Made by a program: the position numbers and the translations under genes
In this document: piece after piece, positions 33,175-42,601 of the stretch
How positions within the stretch are numbered: the first letter of the stretch is position 1
Layout of the letters: the number at the start of each line of letters is the position of its first letter
Notes under the pieces: generated by a model
Seen by the model: the letters and a program-made list of their open reading frames with translations, nothing else
Database searches by the model: none
Told to the model about the DNA's origin: nothing
Origin: a bacterium
GTDB lineage: Bacteria; Armatimonadota; Zipacnadia; Zipacnadales; Zipacnadaceae
DNA length: 64,000 nt
Direction: 5' to 3'
NCBI GenBank assembly: GCA_030615605.1
Contig: JAUWYY010000002.1
Span: 124,001 to 188,000, forward strand

Positions 33175-35313
33175 ATGCGTCTGTGGATAGTCCTGTTGTT
33201 GATCTCGCTGCCGGTTGCTGCCGTTGCTCTGTTTGGGTTGCCCGATATACCCATCGACATCCCCACAGAGGTGCCCATTACGATCCCGGGACTGGACAAG
33301 ATCTTGAAGGAAGAGCCAGCCCTGACTACCAGTCTGGCTGATGCCCGGACGGGAGTGCCTTTTCTTGATGACTTCAACTCTATCGGGTTCTCCGCAATGT
33401 CGTATCTGCCTCGGAGGCCAAACGGGCGATTCGTGCTATCCCGGCCCGGCTTGTACCAGCACAATTTCCTGAGCTATTGCCTGCATGCCGGGGCCTATGC
33501 CCCAGGAGGAGGGGACGGCTACCTGTGGGTACCGCTCAAAGGCTCACGGGCAGGTGCTATCCGGCAGATGCTGCTCAACTCAATCAACCAGCCCGAGATT
33601 GCTCAACGCGAGGTGCAATCGCTGGTCTGGGGCGTTTTAGCCCGGACGCGCATAGACGATATGTCGTCGCAGTTGCGCCAGGCCGCCCGCCGTCTACTGA
33701 CCAGGGACGAAATACGCCGACTCAACGGCGGGGCACTGGGTCAGATCCCGCGCGAGTTGCTGGATCAGGCTTTTGTGGACCTGCCGCCGCTGGCGCAGCG
33801 GGCGTTGCGAGCCGAGGCAGAAATAAGAGGCATGCTAGCCGAGGGCGTAGCAGACTTTGATCAATTGGAGGGCGTAGCGATAGCCGCCGGTGAGCCACCG
33901 CCGCACGAAGAGGGGCCGGAGGTTCCCCGCGGGCGATGGTCTTATCACCCCGACGGGTTCTTTGTGCGGTATTTCCCCTCCGGTTACAGACGGACTCGTG
34001 TCCAACTATATGTTCCGGAAAGCTTCCAAATTGAACGCGACGGGCTGGGCCGCATCACTGCAGTGGCAGACCAGTACGGAAACCGAGTAGAGACCGAATA
34101 CGACGAGAATATCGAGCCGGCCACCGTTTCGGGAGATTTGGCGCTGACAGGCTGCGGCTTCTCCTCGATTCGGTTTGTCCATCGTATGGTTCTCCCGCCA
34201 GACATTACTGTAGATTGGGAGGCACGGTGGGAAGATGTGGGATGGGCTTTTGCAGTGGGGGCTGATGGACAGGGCAGCGGGCAGGCTGACGCCGAGCGCT
34301 TCTCTGGAATAGACGAGCGCTATCAATGGGCTGAGGCGCATCACCAACAGTTGCAGGCGCTGCGAGAAGCAGTCGCCAGCATGCGTGAGCGCGACGCGCC
34401 CACCCCGCAAACCACTGTGACAGAGGCGTTGGATTTGGGCAATTACGCAATGGCGTTGCGAGCAGTGCTGGGGGCCGACCCCGATACTGAAGAGTGGATG
34501 ACAGACCATATTGACCTGATCGTCAAGGCCTGGCAGGCGGCTGTGCGTGATTATGTGGGAACACGCCAGCGCCAGCAGGCCGGCATGCCTGTGGAACTCG
34601 CGTACCTGGACAGTGGCACTGGCTTTACCTATTTGGGGGGACTGTTGCTGGCCAACAACTCCGGAGGTGGCGGTGACGGGGGCGCTGATTTCGGAGGAGG
34701 GGATGGAGCCCAGCCCGGTAACCCTGGCAAACAGCGTCTAGGAATGGGGGGAGATAACCCCTCACCAGGCAAGGAAAACAACTCAGATGTTCAGGCGGTG
34801 GAAAGAGAAGCGAAAGCCCAGGACACAGTCAGGGACGCCTTTGAGAATGTGGATCCGGCAGACTATGACAATACGGACGACTATCTTGACGCTGTGAACG
34901 AAGAAATAGAGCGACTGGCGAAGAAGAGGGGCTTCAGTCAAGGCGGAGGTAAGGCCGCGCATTCGCCGATGAGCACCCGGTGCACGGACGGCCGACTGGT
35001 GCCCGGCGAAGACCGCGACAATTCCGATTATGCTGAAGATTGGCGACAATGGGATATACGTAGAGGTTTTGACTGGGCCGAGGAATGGGTCAAGCCCACC
35101 TATTTCGCCGGGCAACCAGATGTTAACTTCGAAGCTGCTCTAGCCCACGAAGCGGTTCATCAGGCCACCTGGGAGAGGCTGCGCCGCGAAGGTAAAGACG
35201 CTCAGGAGATCTGTGACTGGTTCGACGATCCCAAGAACCGCCAGCAGGACGAACTAGATGCCTATCAGAAGCAGATAGATATGCTCAACAAGTGGATAAA
35301 AGAGGACTGCTAG
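33175..35313 (+). CDS. Large secreted protein with a C-terminal HExxH metallopeptidase-like domain
   Basis: About 712 residues from the ATG at 33175 (GGGAGGTGA upstream). It has a signal peptide (residues 1-20). Residues 80-200 contain SYCLHAGAYAPGGGDGYLW and a helical segment, a domain I have seen in secreted proteins of uncultured bacteria without a function. Residues 275-310 look like one YD/RHS-type repeat (GLGRITAVADQYGNRVETEY). A Gly/Asp-rich linker is around 505-550. The last 100 residues contain AALAHEAVHQATWERL (HExxH zinc motif) and a downstream DELDAYQKQ that could give the third ligand. It may be a surface or toxin-like peptidase. Confidence 0.75.
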   Translation: MRLWIVLLLISLPVAAVALFGLPDIPIDIPTEVPITIPGLDKILKEEPALTTSLADARTGVPFLDDFNSIGFSAMSYLPRRPNGRFVLSRPGLYQHNFLSYCLHAGAYAPGGGDGYLWVPLKGSRAGAIRQMLLNSINQPEIAQREVQSLVWGVLARTRIDDMSSQLRQAARRLLTRDEIRRLNGGALGQIPRELLDQAFVDLPPLAQRALRAEAEIRGMLAEGVADFDQLEGVAIAAGEPPPHEEGPEVPRGRWSYHPDGFFVRYFPSGYRRTRVQLYVPESFQIERDGLGRITAVADQYGNRVETEYDENIEPATVSGDLALTGCGFSSIRFVHRMVLPPDITVDWEARWEDVGWAFAVGADGQGSGQADAERFSGIDERYQWAEAHHQQLQALREAVASMRERDAPTPQTTVTEALDLGNYAMALRAVLGADPDTEEWMTDHIDLIVKAWQAAVRDYVGTRQRQQAGMPVELAYLDSGTGFTYLGGLLLANNSGGGGDGGADFGGGDGAQPGNPGKQRLGMGGDNPSPGKENNSDVQAVEREAKAQDTVRDAFENVDPADYDNTDDYLDAVNEEIERLAKKRGFSQGGGKAAHSPMSTRCTDGRLVPGEDRDNSDYAEDWRQWDIRRGFDWAEEWVKPTYFAGQPDVNFEAALAHEAVHQATWERLRREGKDAQEICDWFDDPKNRQQDELDAYQKQIDMLNKWIKEDC

Positions 35314-35647
35314 CCTGCATTATTCATGAACGAAAAGAAAGGCTAAGGCACAGAGACAGAGAAATAGTCTGTGGCACACCGTTATTGCCCTTCGGGAGGC
35401 CTGTGCGCCGATGATACGGTGTAGTTCGCGACTTGAGTTAGGAAACCCTGGTGGCAAGCAGGTTGTGGGCAGTTTTGATCGGGGGCGATGTCTCCTCCGA
35501 CGGCGGACTGGTCCGGCTTGGTAGCCCGCCACTGCTTAAATAGCGGGGTCAGTTTGCTTTCGGGCGGTAGAGCCACGTGAATCACCGGTATTCTTTTCGC
35601 CAGGATAGGCGGTGAGACCTTGGGAGCATCAGTGGGTAGCAGCGAGT
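35314..35647. other. Non-coding stretch with a transposase trace
   Basis: About 330 bases after the secreted metallopeptidase. No complete gene. The only recognisable content is a short IS1380-like trace at 35463-35543. Confidence 0.4.
35463..35543 (+). mobile_element. Fragment resembling the N-terminus of an IS1380-type transposase
   Basis: One frame reads LIGGDVSSDGGLVRLGSPPL before a stop. IS1380 transposases start with a block of the form F-GG-LSSDGGLLLLRELD. Only about 15 residues match, no terminal repeats are visible and the rest of the transposase is absent, so this is at best a relic. Confidence 0.25.
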
Positions 35648-35815
35648 TCAGAAGACGTAGATCGGTGTTCCGACGGGGACGAGGTCATAGAGAATCTTGG
35701 CATCGGCGCAGTGCTGGCAGATGCAGCCGTGAGAGGCGGGGCGGCCCAGGTAGCGGTACATACTCGGGGAGGTGGCGTGGATACCGTAGATGCCAAGACG
35801 AGTGTGGAATGGGTC
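35648..35815 (-). pseudogene. C-terminal fragment of an L,D-transpeptidase (YkuD)
   Basis: The minus-strand frame reads HTRLGIYGIHATSPSMY, then GRPASHGCICQHCADAKILYD and LVPVGTPIYVF before the stop at 35648. This is the catalytic C-terminus of an L,D-transpeptidase with the SHGC nucleophile motif, which crosslinks peptidoglycan. The N-terminal part is missing: immediately upstream (about 35815) the DNA switches to an unrelated gene fragment in the opposite orientation. Clearly broken. Confidence 0.7.
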
Positions 35816-36280
35816 GTGCGGGAGCAGGTCGTATCCATGGCCCACGGAGTCAGCAAGCTGTTCGTCTTCGGGATGGGGCCGTGCGGGTGGAACTACGACC
35901 AATTCAGTTGGCAATATATGAAGGAAGCCGACGGCCGACCCAAGCCCTGGGTGCTATCGTATAGTGCCATGGCCTACCTGCTGGAAGGGACGGAACCGGC
36001 TGGCCAAGTACCTTTAGGCCAACGCGTCCGCTGCTACCTGTTCAGCAAAGCGGACAGGACTATTGCCGTGATCTGGGGGCTGTTTACTGACCAGCAGGGT
36101 CAGGGCCAACTGAGGATAGTCTCGGAGGGCAGGGCGCGGCTGCTGGAGATTATGGGAAATACTGTGGCGACGGCAGCAGCCAGCCCCGGCACAGTCCCGC
36201 TCACCTCTACGCCTTACTATCTTATCTTTCCGGAAACCAGCCCCCAGCAAGCTGCCGCAGCGCTGACTCAGGCCCAGTCA
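35815..36280 (+). pseudogene. C-terminal fragment of a glycosidase-like secreted protein
   Basis: The open frame (stop at 36316) reads REQVVSMAHGVSKLFVFGMG, then NYDQFSWQYMKE, PWVLSYSAMAYLLEG and a beta-rich tail with AVIWGLFTDQQGQG and TSTPYYLIFPE. This order, barrel end then beta-sandwich, is typical of GH39/GH5-like proteins. The catalytic barrel is missing. The upstream part of the frame (35612-35815) is only antisense to the transpeptidase fragment. The last residues before the stop are out-of-frame readthrough into the SIR2-like fragment. Confidence 0.55.
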
Positions 36281-36780
36281 ACACGTTTAGACTCCTCAAG
36301 CTTCACGGCTCCGTGAACTGGTTCTATTCAGGCAGCTTGGATTTCTCTGGGGAGCAGGTCTACTATGATGGCATAGATTCTCACAATAACGATGGCGAGG
36401 ACTACCTCCGCGCGGACCTGGTTCCCTTCATTGTGCCACCTGTTACAGCCAAGAGCCCCTTCTTTGCTAAGCTTACCTTACAGTCTATCTGGCGCACTGC
36501 CGTCGCTGCCTTGCGTCAGGCTCGTGCCATATACTGTCTTGGGTATTCCATGCCGCTGACGGATCTTACTATGAGACTCTTCCTTGCCTCGTCAATTTCG
36601 GAAGAGAAGGTAGACATCTGCATCGTGAATCTGGCATCGGACGAGAGAATCCGCGAGCGATATGAGACTGCCTTGCCTCAACCCCCTGCTTCGTACACGC
36701 TTCCTAATGACTTCTTGGGTGACAATGACCCAATCCCCCATTTCGCCACTTCGCTAGAACAGGCAGCCGAGGGGACGTAG
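36277..36780 (+). pseudogene. C-terminal fragment of a SIR2-like domain protein
   Basis: The frame reads LLKLHGSVNWFYSG, then VPFIVPPVTAKSPFFAKL, LQSIWRTAVAALRQARAIY and LGYSMPLTDLTMRLFL. These are the second half of a SIR2-like NAD-binding fold of the kind found in anti-phage proteins (LHGS-NW and GYS-P-TD). The NAD-binding N-terminal half is missing; the frame joins the glycosidase fragment near 36280 in a different phase. A GTG at 36313 would start inside the fold. Not expected to be active. Confidence 0.65.
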
Positions 36781-37097
36781 CACTCCAATACAACTGACGG
36801 TGCCTCCGCTCACACCTATCGCCCCTTCACCAGCGAAAACCGAAAACCCCCTCTTCATGACCTACTGTCGGCTGGCATTCCGCGCCAAGAGCGAAGAGGG
36901 TGAATTGACCATATCGGACTGGCCCAGCGCCACACACCCGGGCGAGCCCCAGGACAGGAACTTGCCTTCAACGGCCTGACGACCCGCTATTGGTTGGACC
37001 GATCTTCTGCAATGCTTATGGCGCACGGATCCCGCCAGGGACTGACTTTGACGCGATCCACTTTGCGAGCAGCTCCAGGTAAAAAGCACCTGCTAGG
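36781..37097. other. Degraded region with a possible frameshifted coding trace
   Basis: 317 bases. One plus frame reads NPLFMTYCRLAFRAKSEEGE and ISDWPSATHPGEP up to a stop at about 36980, and a shifted frame continues with PGQELAFNGLTTRYWLD to a stop at about 37107. Together they look like one secreted-protein domain with a frameshift near 36945. I cannot name the family. Confidence 0.3.
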
Positions 37098-38225
37098 CTA
37101 TATGTAGTCCAAAGGCCAGTGATAGAAAGGAATCGGGAACAGATCCGCAGCAAAATCGGCTACTCTTTCGGGGCCGAACACCAGCTTTACCTGCTCGCGG
37201 GGGGTTAGTTGGCAGCTTTCGCTACCACGGCTCAGCACCGCGCTGTTTTCTTCCTGTTCCACTTCTATCTCATCAAGGCCAAGCTTGGCCAGAAGCCGCG
37301 AGAGATCTGGGATCCTCAGCAGGCCAACATACCCCTCAGATCGCGGCAGGCCCATACCAGCCAGCACTCCCGACAGGTCATCATCCGCTACCGGGGCGTG
37401 CACCGAGAGAGTGGCGTCAAGCGCAGGCGCCCCCGTATCATCGCGGTCGCTGGTGGAGACCGCAGGCTCATCTTCCCGCCGGAAGACTTCCCCCAGCAGA
37501 CCAGCTACCACTTCAGGCCGCCCAGCATACTCCAGGACTTCCCTGCCTGATACTACTAGGTACGCGCCTAGCCGCTCCTGCCGCGTAGCAACGTAGGTCT
37601 CTAGCTGAGGCCAGCGGTCAGTATCCGGGCGGTCAAGCAGCAGCTTGAAGAGGCCCAGAGATCGGTTGGTGCCAAAGGGATGCTGCTGATGCCGAGCCAG
37701 CATCTGCTCAAGGTAGCCCTGGTAACCGCGCTGCACCTCATATTCTTCCACAGACGGCAGCAAGGTGGCGTTGCCGCGATCCAGCTTATAGATATATTCG
37801 CGACCGGCCTTTTCCCAGCCCAGGCGGCGGTACCAATCGGCTATATCGGTGCCCAGCCATCCCACATCCGCCGCCAGCTCCGTCATTGTGCGGGCAAAAT
37901 CCTCGGCCACTGCACTGCCCAGGCCGCGGTGGCGATAGTCAGGGTGGGTAACCATGCAGCCCAGGCTCGCCACCCGCAAAGCATGATCGCCGACTTTGTT
38001 TTCCGTCAGGAAAAGCCCCACGTGGGAGACGACCTGGCCACCCATCTTGATAATGCGCATGTTTTCGCGGTTACCGGCGCAGTACACGTGGGGGTAGTCG
38101 CTGCCTATCGTCGGCGGCAGGCCTTCGGCCCGCCGCATAACCAGGTTGAGTAGGTCCACGGTCAGAGCCAGCTCGTGCTCCTGGCAGCCACGAGGGCCAT
38201 CTATCTGCTGGTCAGTTGAACTCAT
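37098..38225 (-). CDS. GNAT-family N-acetyltransferase with a C-terminal extension
   Basis: 375 residues. Residues 60-150 hold the acetyl-CoA fold: VASLGCMVTHPDYRHRGLGS is motif A (R-x-x-G-x-G/S), and WYRRLGWEKAGREYIYKL is the closing strand. About 200 further residues form a second region (LLRIPDLSRLLAKLGLDEI) that recalls the Eis-type three-domain layout with an SCP2-like end. AGGAGG precedes the ATG at 38225. It follows the sialidase gene by 27 bases on the same strand. The substrate is unknown. Confidence 0.85.
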   Translation of the reverse strand: MSSTDQQIDGPRGCQEHELALTVDLLNLVMRRAEGLPPTIGSDYPHVYCAGNRENMRIIKMGGQVVSHVGLFLTENKVGDHALRVASLGCMVTHPDYRHRGLGSAVAEDFARTMTELAADVGWLGTDIADWYRRLGWEKAGREYIYKLDRGNATLLPSVEEYEVQRGYQGYLEQMLARHQQHPFGTNRSLGLFKLLLDRPDTDRWPQLETYVATRQERLGAYLVVSGREVLEYAGRPEVVAGLLGEVFRREDEPAVSTSDRDDTGAPALDATLSVHAPVADDDLSGVLAGMGLPRSEGYVGLLRIPDLSRLLAKLGLDEIEVEQEENSAVLSRGSESCQLTPREQVKLVFGPERVADFAADLFPIPFYHWPLDYI

Positions 38226-38252
38226 GGTCTGTTTGCCTCCTCTACCGGTGGT

Positions 38253-39428
38253 CTATTCGTAGAACCACGCCAGCGGATAGATGCGGGTGACCTGCTCCTG
38301 CCGGTGCAAGTTCTGTTCGGCAATGCCCAGCAGAGGGCTGCCGCGACTGTACAGAATAAAGACCTTGTCGCCCGCGAACTGGATGTTGGCGTAGTGGAAA
38401 TATGCCCAGTTGTCGGGCAACTCGCCGACGTCATCGCGGCCCCGCACCCACCTGATTTCCGCATCAGGCTGGACCCGATCAACATTGTCCAGACCCTCGC
38501 TGACCTCGATGGTCTTGAAACGGCCCCACGTCTCGCCGTTGTCCTCGGAGATGGCCACTGACAGGCGGCCGCGCCGGTAGCCCCGGCGAATTTCCTCCCC
38601 CGAGACCTGATTCCACACGCAGATCAGATCGCCGGTCTGAGGAATGCGACGCAGGCGGGGCGGAGAATAGGAGGCAGCCAACTCGGTGGGGCGGACCGCC
38701 GTCCAGCTCGCGCCGTCGTCGCTGCTATAGCTGTAGACCAGCCGGCCGACCTGTGAGCGGGCCAAGAACAGTACCCGGCCGTCGGCGCATTCGACCACAT
38801 TAGGCTCGTCGCAGGAGGTATGCGCTCCGTAGCCGTTCGGGATGCCGTGCTCGTCGAACCAGCCCATCAGGTAACCGGAATGCTGCCAGCTCTTGCCCAA
38901 ATCATCGGAGCGACTGACCGCAGCAACATCCATTTCTGGCGCATGCCCGTGACCTTCGATCGCAAACTCCTGGCCTCGCCACAGGCCAATCGCCTGGGGA
39001 GCACAGGCCAGGTCCGGAGCGCCGGAGGAGTAACACGTACGGCTGGGATACAGCAGGCGGCCGCTGCTGAGCTGAATCATGGTATCCCAATACGGTCCCA
39101 ACCAATACGGGCTGGGCATGTCAACATTGCGCGGCTCGCTCCAGCTTAGGCCCTCGTCTTCGGATATCCGTAGTTGCGAGTTGGTGGCGAGGGCCAGGGC
39201 GCCGGACTGGAGCCGCATAATGCTATTGCCAGAGACGCCTTCGCCCAGAGACTGGGACCCACCCCAGGTCAGGCCGCCATCGCCCGACAGCCGGTAGCTG
39301 CCACCGGAAACCATCATCAGCGTGCCGTCCTCCAATTCTACCAGGCTATGGCCGATGCCCCCCACTCCTACCAGCTCAACTACCCCTTCGGGAGGGGGCC
39401 TTGCGACGAACAAATCTACCGCTTGCAT
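38253..39428 (-). CDS. BNR/Asp-box sialidase-like exo-hydrolase
   Basis: About 391 residues from the ATG at 39428 (GAGAGGTGAG upstream). Five Asp boxes are visible (SGDGGLTW, SEDEGLSW, SDDLGKSW, SSDDGASW, SEDNGETW), which fold as a six-bladed beta-propeller. Sialidase-like features include the Arg/Glu-bearing strands (GDLICVWNQVSGEEIRRGYR). No signal peptide, so it is probably cytosolic or exported by another route. The substrate may not be sialic acid, since many such proteins in environmental bacteria act on other glycosides. Forms a unit with the GNAT gene. Confidence 0.8.
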   Translation of the reverse strand: MQAVDLFVARPPPEGVVELVGVGGIGHSLVELEDGTLMMVSGGSYRLSGDGGLTWGGSQSLGEGVSGNSIMRLQSGALALATNSQLRISEDEGLSWSEPRNVDMPSPYWLGPYWDTMIQLSSGRLLYPSRTCYSSGAPDLACAPQAIGLWRGQEFAIEGHGHAPEMDVAAVSRSDDLGKSWQHSGYLMGWFDEHGIPNGYGAHTSCDEPNVVECADGRVLFLARSQVGRLVYSYSSDDGASWTAVRPTELAASYSPPRLRRIPQTGDLICVWNQVSGEEIRRGYRRGRLSVAISEDNGETWGRFKTIEVSEGLDNVDRVQPDAEIRWVRGRDDVGELPDNWAYFHYANIQFAGDKVFILYSRGSPLLGIAEQNLHRQEQVTRIYPLAWFYE

Positions 39429-39462
39429 ACTGCTCACCTCTCTGTACTTACCTTTGTTTGTG

Positions 39463-39879
39463 CTACAGTGTGGACAGTTCCTTGCCTTGCTTGCCAAGTC
39501 CTTCTTGCCACCGCGGTGGGTACTGGTACGAACTCAAAGAAAGCGGGCGCTGAGCTTGTCGCCCAGCGCCCGTGCTTAGCTGTGAGGCGTTTATGTCATT
39601 CTCCGCTTGAGGACTTCGCTTATTCAGCCGCAGGCCGACTTGGTTGCGCCCCACTTTAAGCTGGTCGGGCGTGAAGGTGAAGTTGATCGAGCCACCTTCC
39701 TCAGGTTCAGGTATCGGCGCCAGGGGCTGCCTGTTTAGACTAAAGTCAACCACATCCCCCGAGACCAAGTTTTGCAATTGCACCCGAAGTTGAAGCGACT
39801 TTACCGTCTGTGCATTTGCTCCACTTAGGCCGCCGGCTACCTGCACGGGGATGATGGTGAACGAGTCAGGATTCCACAC
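39463..39879 (-). pseudogene. C-terminal beta-domain fragment of a secreted protein
   Basis: The frame contains LQLRVQLQNLVSGDVVDFSL, then FTFTPDQLKVGRNQVGLRLN and SPQAENDINASQLSTG. This is a jelly-roll-like end found behind secreted glycosidases (D-SLNG ... LK-G-N-V-LR). The start codon at 39879 has no ribosome site, and the catalytic part is absent, so it is probably a 5'-truncated remnant. The last 35 codons (after about 39570) look like antisense filler. Confidence 0.4.
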
Positions 39880-39928
39880 TGGGTGGAGAATAACCGGCAG
39901 TGAGACGAAAATGGTCCGACGGATCTGC

Positions 39929-39957
39929 TTGACACGAACCGGCGGCTACTATAAAGT
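39929..39957 (+). promoter_or_regulatory. Probable promoter of the MttB-like gene
   Basis: TTGACA at 39929-39934. TAAAGT at 39952-39957 has a 17-base spacer and an overlapping TATAAA at 39950-39955 a 15-base spacer. About 60 bases before the start codon. Confidence 0.5.
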
Positions 39958-40018
39958 ATAGCGGATTCTGTCAGTAGTCTCCCGTACACCTTGAGTTGTG
40001 AAGGAGTTAGTGTCCACT

Positions 40019-41518
40019 ATGGCTACACGAGTCAACATTCGCATCCCGGTTCGCCATTCGGCAGAGCTACTTACATGGGGAGATGACGAGCGTCAGCGCA
40101 TCGCCCAGGCGGCTGTCGAAGTTCTGCATGAGGTCGGTATGAGAATTGACGGTCAGGACAACCTGAAGATGATAGAGCAGGCCGGAGGGGGAGTAAACTG
40201 GGAAACCAACACCGTGCACTTCGGTGAAGAGGAGGTGCTGGCCACCGCCCGCCAACTGGCGCAGGACTCGCCTGCCCCGGAAAGCGCGGAGCTGCTCACC
40301 GGCCAGCGCCTTGGCGGATTCACCGTAGGTGCCGGTGGGGTAATGTGGTTCGACTGGGACCGCTGGCAGGCAGTGGGGGGGACGCGCCAGGAGCTGCGCG
40401 ACCTCACGCGCTGGGCTGAGGGCATGGAAAAGGTCGTGGGCAGCCTCCAGTTTTGCCAGACCCAAGCAGAGGACCTCCACCCCACGCTGCAACTGGTGGA
40501 CTCATTTGCCATTATGTTCCAGCACTCCACCAAGCCGGTCTATTTCAATCAGCCGACTGAGCCGATTCACGTCAAGTATATGCGCCGCCTGCAGCCCCTG
40601 CAGGAAGAGCGCGGCTACCATCAGGCCATCGCTCCGTTTGAGTGGGTTAATCCGCCGCTGACGCTGGGGGATCGGGCTATTAAGGCCATGCTGGCGCGCG
40701 CCGACGCCGGCGTGGACAAGATCGGTATGGGCAGCATGCCCCTGGCCGGAGCCAGTACGCCAGTAACAGCAGTCGGCTATACGGTCATGGGTATCGCCGA
40801 GGTACTGGGCGCGCTGGTGGTGGCAAGGCGCCTGCGTCCCGATGTCGGTTTGCAGGCTGCCATAGTCGGAGGAGTAGTTGACATGGCCACCGGCTATATG
40901 AGTTATCAGTCACCGCGCGGCACGATTATGGACTACCTGGCCCAGGACGTCTTCGAGGGCGTGTGGGGTGCGCACGTGGGCAGCTATCGCGGCTACCGCG
41001 ACGCCAACGAGCCTGGCATGCAGGCCTGCTATGAATGGGCTTTGCTCAATGCCTTCCATCGCTGCGTGGACGGGTCGATGGGCAGCGAGATTGGTGGGCT
41101 TTCCAACGGAAATCTCTTTTCCCCGGAACAAGCGGTGCTGGACATGGAGATGACGGGCGAACTCAACGAGATGATGAGCGGCTTTGAGTTCAGTGAAGAA
41201 GCCCTGGGGTTAGACGTGATTATGGAAGCTCGCCACGACGGCAAGGCCTATATGGAGCACCCGCACACTCTGAAACACTTCCGGGAGGTGCTGCCGTTTA
41301 GCAACTGGTGGCTGCGGGGCCTGCCTACGGCTGCCGAGCACGATCCGGACCGATCTCAGACGCAGCAACTGCTGGACAAGGCCCACCAGATCTGCGTGGA
41401 GGCGCGCCAGCGCGGCGAAGAGGTAGAGACCGACCAGGACCTGGCCAATAAGGTATGGGGTGTGGTGGCGGATATGGCCGCGGAGCTGGGCGCAAAGACA
41501 CCCGAACCGGTCTACTAG
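40019..41518 (+). CDS. Trimethylamine methyltransferase (MttB)-family protein, non-pyrrolysine
   Basis: About 499 residues. AVEVLHEVGMRI near the start, MFQHSTKPVYFNQPT, GMGSMPLAGASTPVTAVGY and YMSYQSPRGTIMDY are MttB-family blocks. No in-frame UAG occurs, so it belongs to the large non-Pyl branch (MtgB-like), whose members demethylate glycine betaine, proline betaine or carnitine onto a corrinoid protein. No corrinoid protein gene adjoins it. AAGGAG lies 13 bases before the ATG; GTGs at 39998 and 40010 are alternatives. Confidence 0.88.
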   Translation: MATRVNIRIPVRHSAELLTWGDDERQRIAQAAVEVLHEVGMRIDGQDNLKMIEQAGGGVNWETNTVHFGEEEVLATARQLAQDSPAPESAELLTGQRLGGFTVGAGGVMWFDWDRWQAVGGTRQELRDLTRWAEGMEKVVGSLQFCQTQAEDLHPTLQLVDSFAIMFQHSTKPVYFNQPTEPIHVKYMRRLQPLQEERGYHQAIAPFEWVNPPLTLGDRAIKAMLARADAGVDKIGMGSMPLAGASTPVTAVGYTVMGIAEVLGALVVARRLRPDVGLQAAIVGGVVDMATGYMSYQSPRGTIMDYLAQDVFEGVWGAHVGSYRGYRDANEPGMQACYEWALLNAFHRCVDGSMGSEIGGLSNGNLFSPEQAVLDMEMTGELNEMMSGFEFSEEALGLDVIMEARHDGKAYMEHPHTLKHFREVLPFSNWWLRGLPTAAEHDPDRSQTQQLLDKAHQICVEARQRGEEVETDQDLANKVWGVVADMAAELGAKTPEPVY

Positions 41519-41801
41519 CGTTTAGTTATGTCAGCCAGGGCTTAGGCACCGATTCCTACTGGCCCTGTGGATAGTGGCATAGATGTCGCTACATTTGTGC
41601 CTGACTCAAGGCGTGCCCAACCGCGCTATGAGCAACTCAGCCCAGCGGCCGGGCATACAGATCCGCCCAGTCAAGGCGGGGATTTAAGTGAAACTCTAAG
41701 ATAGCCTGACTGACGCTATCGTGGTAGTGGGCTTGCCCGTGGCTGCGTCGGACAATTCGGGAAGCTCTGGCGCCGGTTAGTGGGCAGACTACTGAGGAGA
41801 G

Positions 41802-42482
41802 TTACCAGCTGGCAGGTTTCGAGAACGAACCCCTTGCGTCAGCAAGTATGTTCGGAAATAGCGATGACTTCAGCATTGCAGTCTTGAGATCAAAAACCCC
41901 GGTTGCTGCCCTTTCCAGGTGAACTGTTCTGGCCTTGGGGTTCGGCTTGCATACCCAAACAGGCTTGCCAACGTCTTGAGTTACGAGCCGAATGGCTTCA
42001 GCAAGATCGCTATCGGTCGACACCACAATGGCGGCTTCAAATGTCTTGCCAGGATGAATCTGGTGGGCATCATGAATGAGATGGGTTGCCAGATTCACGT
42101 CAGAGCCCTTTTCTTCGGATCGAAGCACCTCCATCATAATGGGTCTGATGCCTACAACGTTACAGCCTTGTTTTGCCAATGCTACGAGCATCTTCACTGA
42201 CGCGTCCAAAGGAAGACGCTTAGGCCACCGGCTGAAGCGCCCTTCAATGCGGTCCACACAATTGAGTGTTCCCAAAGCTCGCCAATAGACGCGCTGCCTT
42301 TTCTGCTGGTCTGGATCATCGGTGCGCCTCTCCACTAGTGCGGTGAAGTATTTCACGCGCTCAATCGTATCGTGGGGTCGGAGGCGCTGACTCAGGGATA
42401 GGAGATTAAGCCACTTGCAGCGAGTCCGTTTGGCGGCGCCGTTGTAGAGGTTAAAGCCGTCAACGTATACCCAGCATCGCAA
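41802..42482 (-). CDS. NYN-domain (PIN-like) ribonuclease
   Basis: About 226 residues. The start is probably the TTG at 42482 (AGGGGGG 9 bases upstream), giving MRCWVYVDGFNLYN, the usual NYN opening. The acidic metal-binding residues are YVDGFN, KGSDVNLATHL and VSTDSDLAEAI. NYN proteins of the LabA type act as nucleases on structured RNA or in defence and regulation. It lies in the accessory stretch left of tRNA-Leu and the integrase relic, so it may be cargo of an old island. Confidence 0.85.
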   Translation of the reverse strand: MRCWVYVDGFNLYNGAAKRTRCKWLNLLSLSQRLRPHDTIERVKYFTALVERRTDDPDQQKRQRVYWRALGTLNCVDRIEGRFSRWPKRLPLDASVKMLVALAKQGCNVVGIRPIMMEVLRSEEKGSDVNLATHLIHDAHQIHPGKTFEAAIVVSTDSDLAEAIRLVTQDVGKPVWVCKPNPKARTVHLERAATGVFDLKTAMLKSSLFPNILADARGSFSKPASW

Positions 42483-42601
42483 TAGTGAGCACCCCCCTAG
42501 AATAGCGGAAGCCACCCCCTAAGAGGTGGCCTCCAGCCCACACCCTTGTGCGGGCGGGTTTAATTAATCCTATTATACCCATCGGTAGACAAAAGTCAAC
42601 C

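Noticed and set aside
36862-37089. Minus-strand frame of 75 codons downstream of the GNAT gene
   Set aside because: It is antisense to a degraded plus-strand coding trace and has no start signal.
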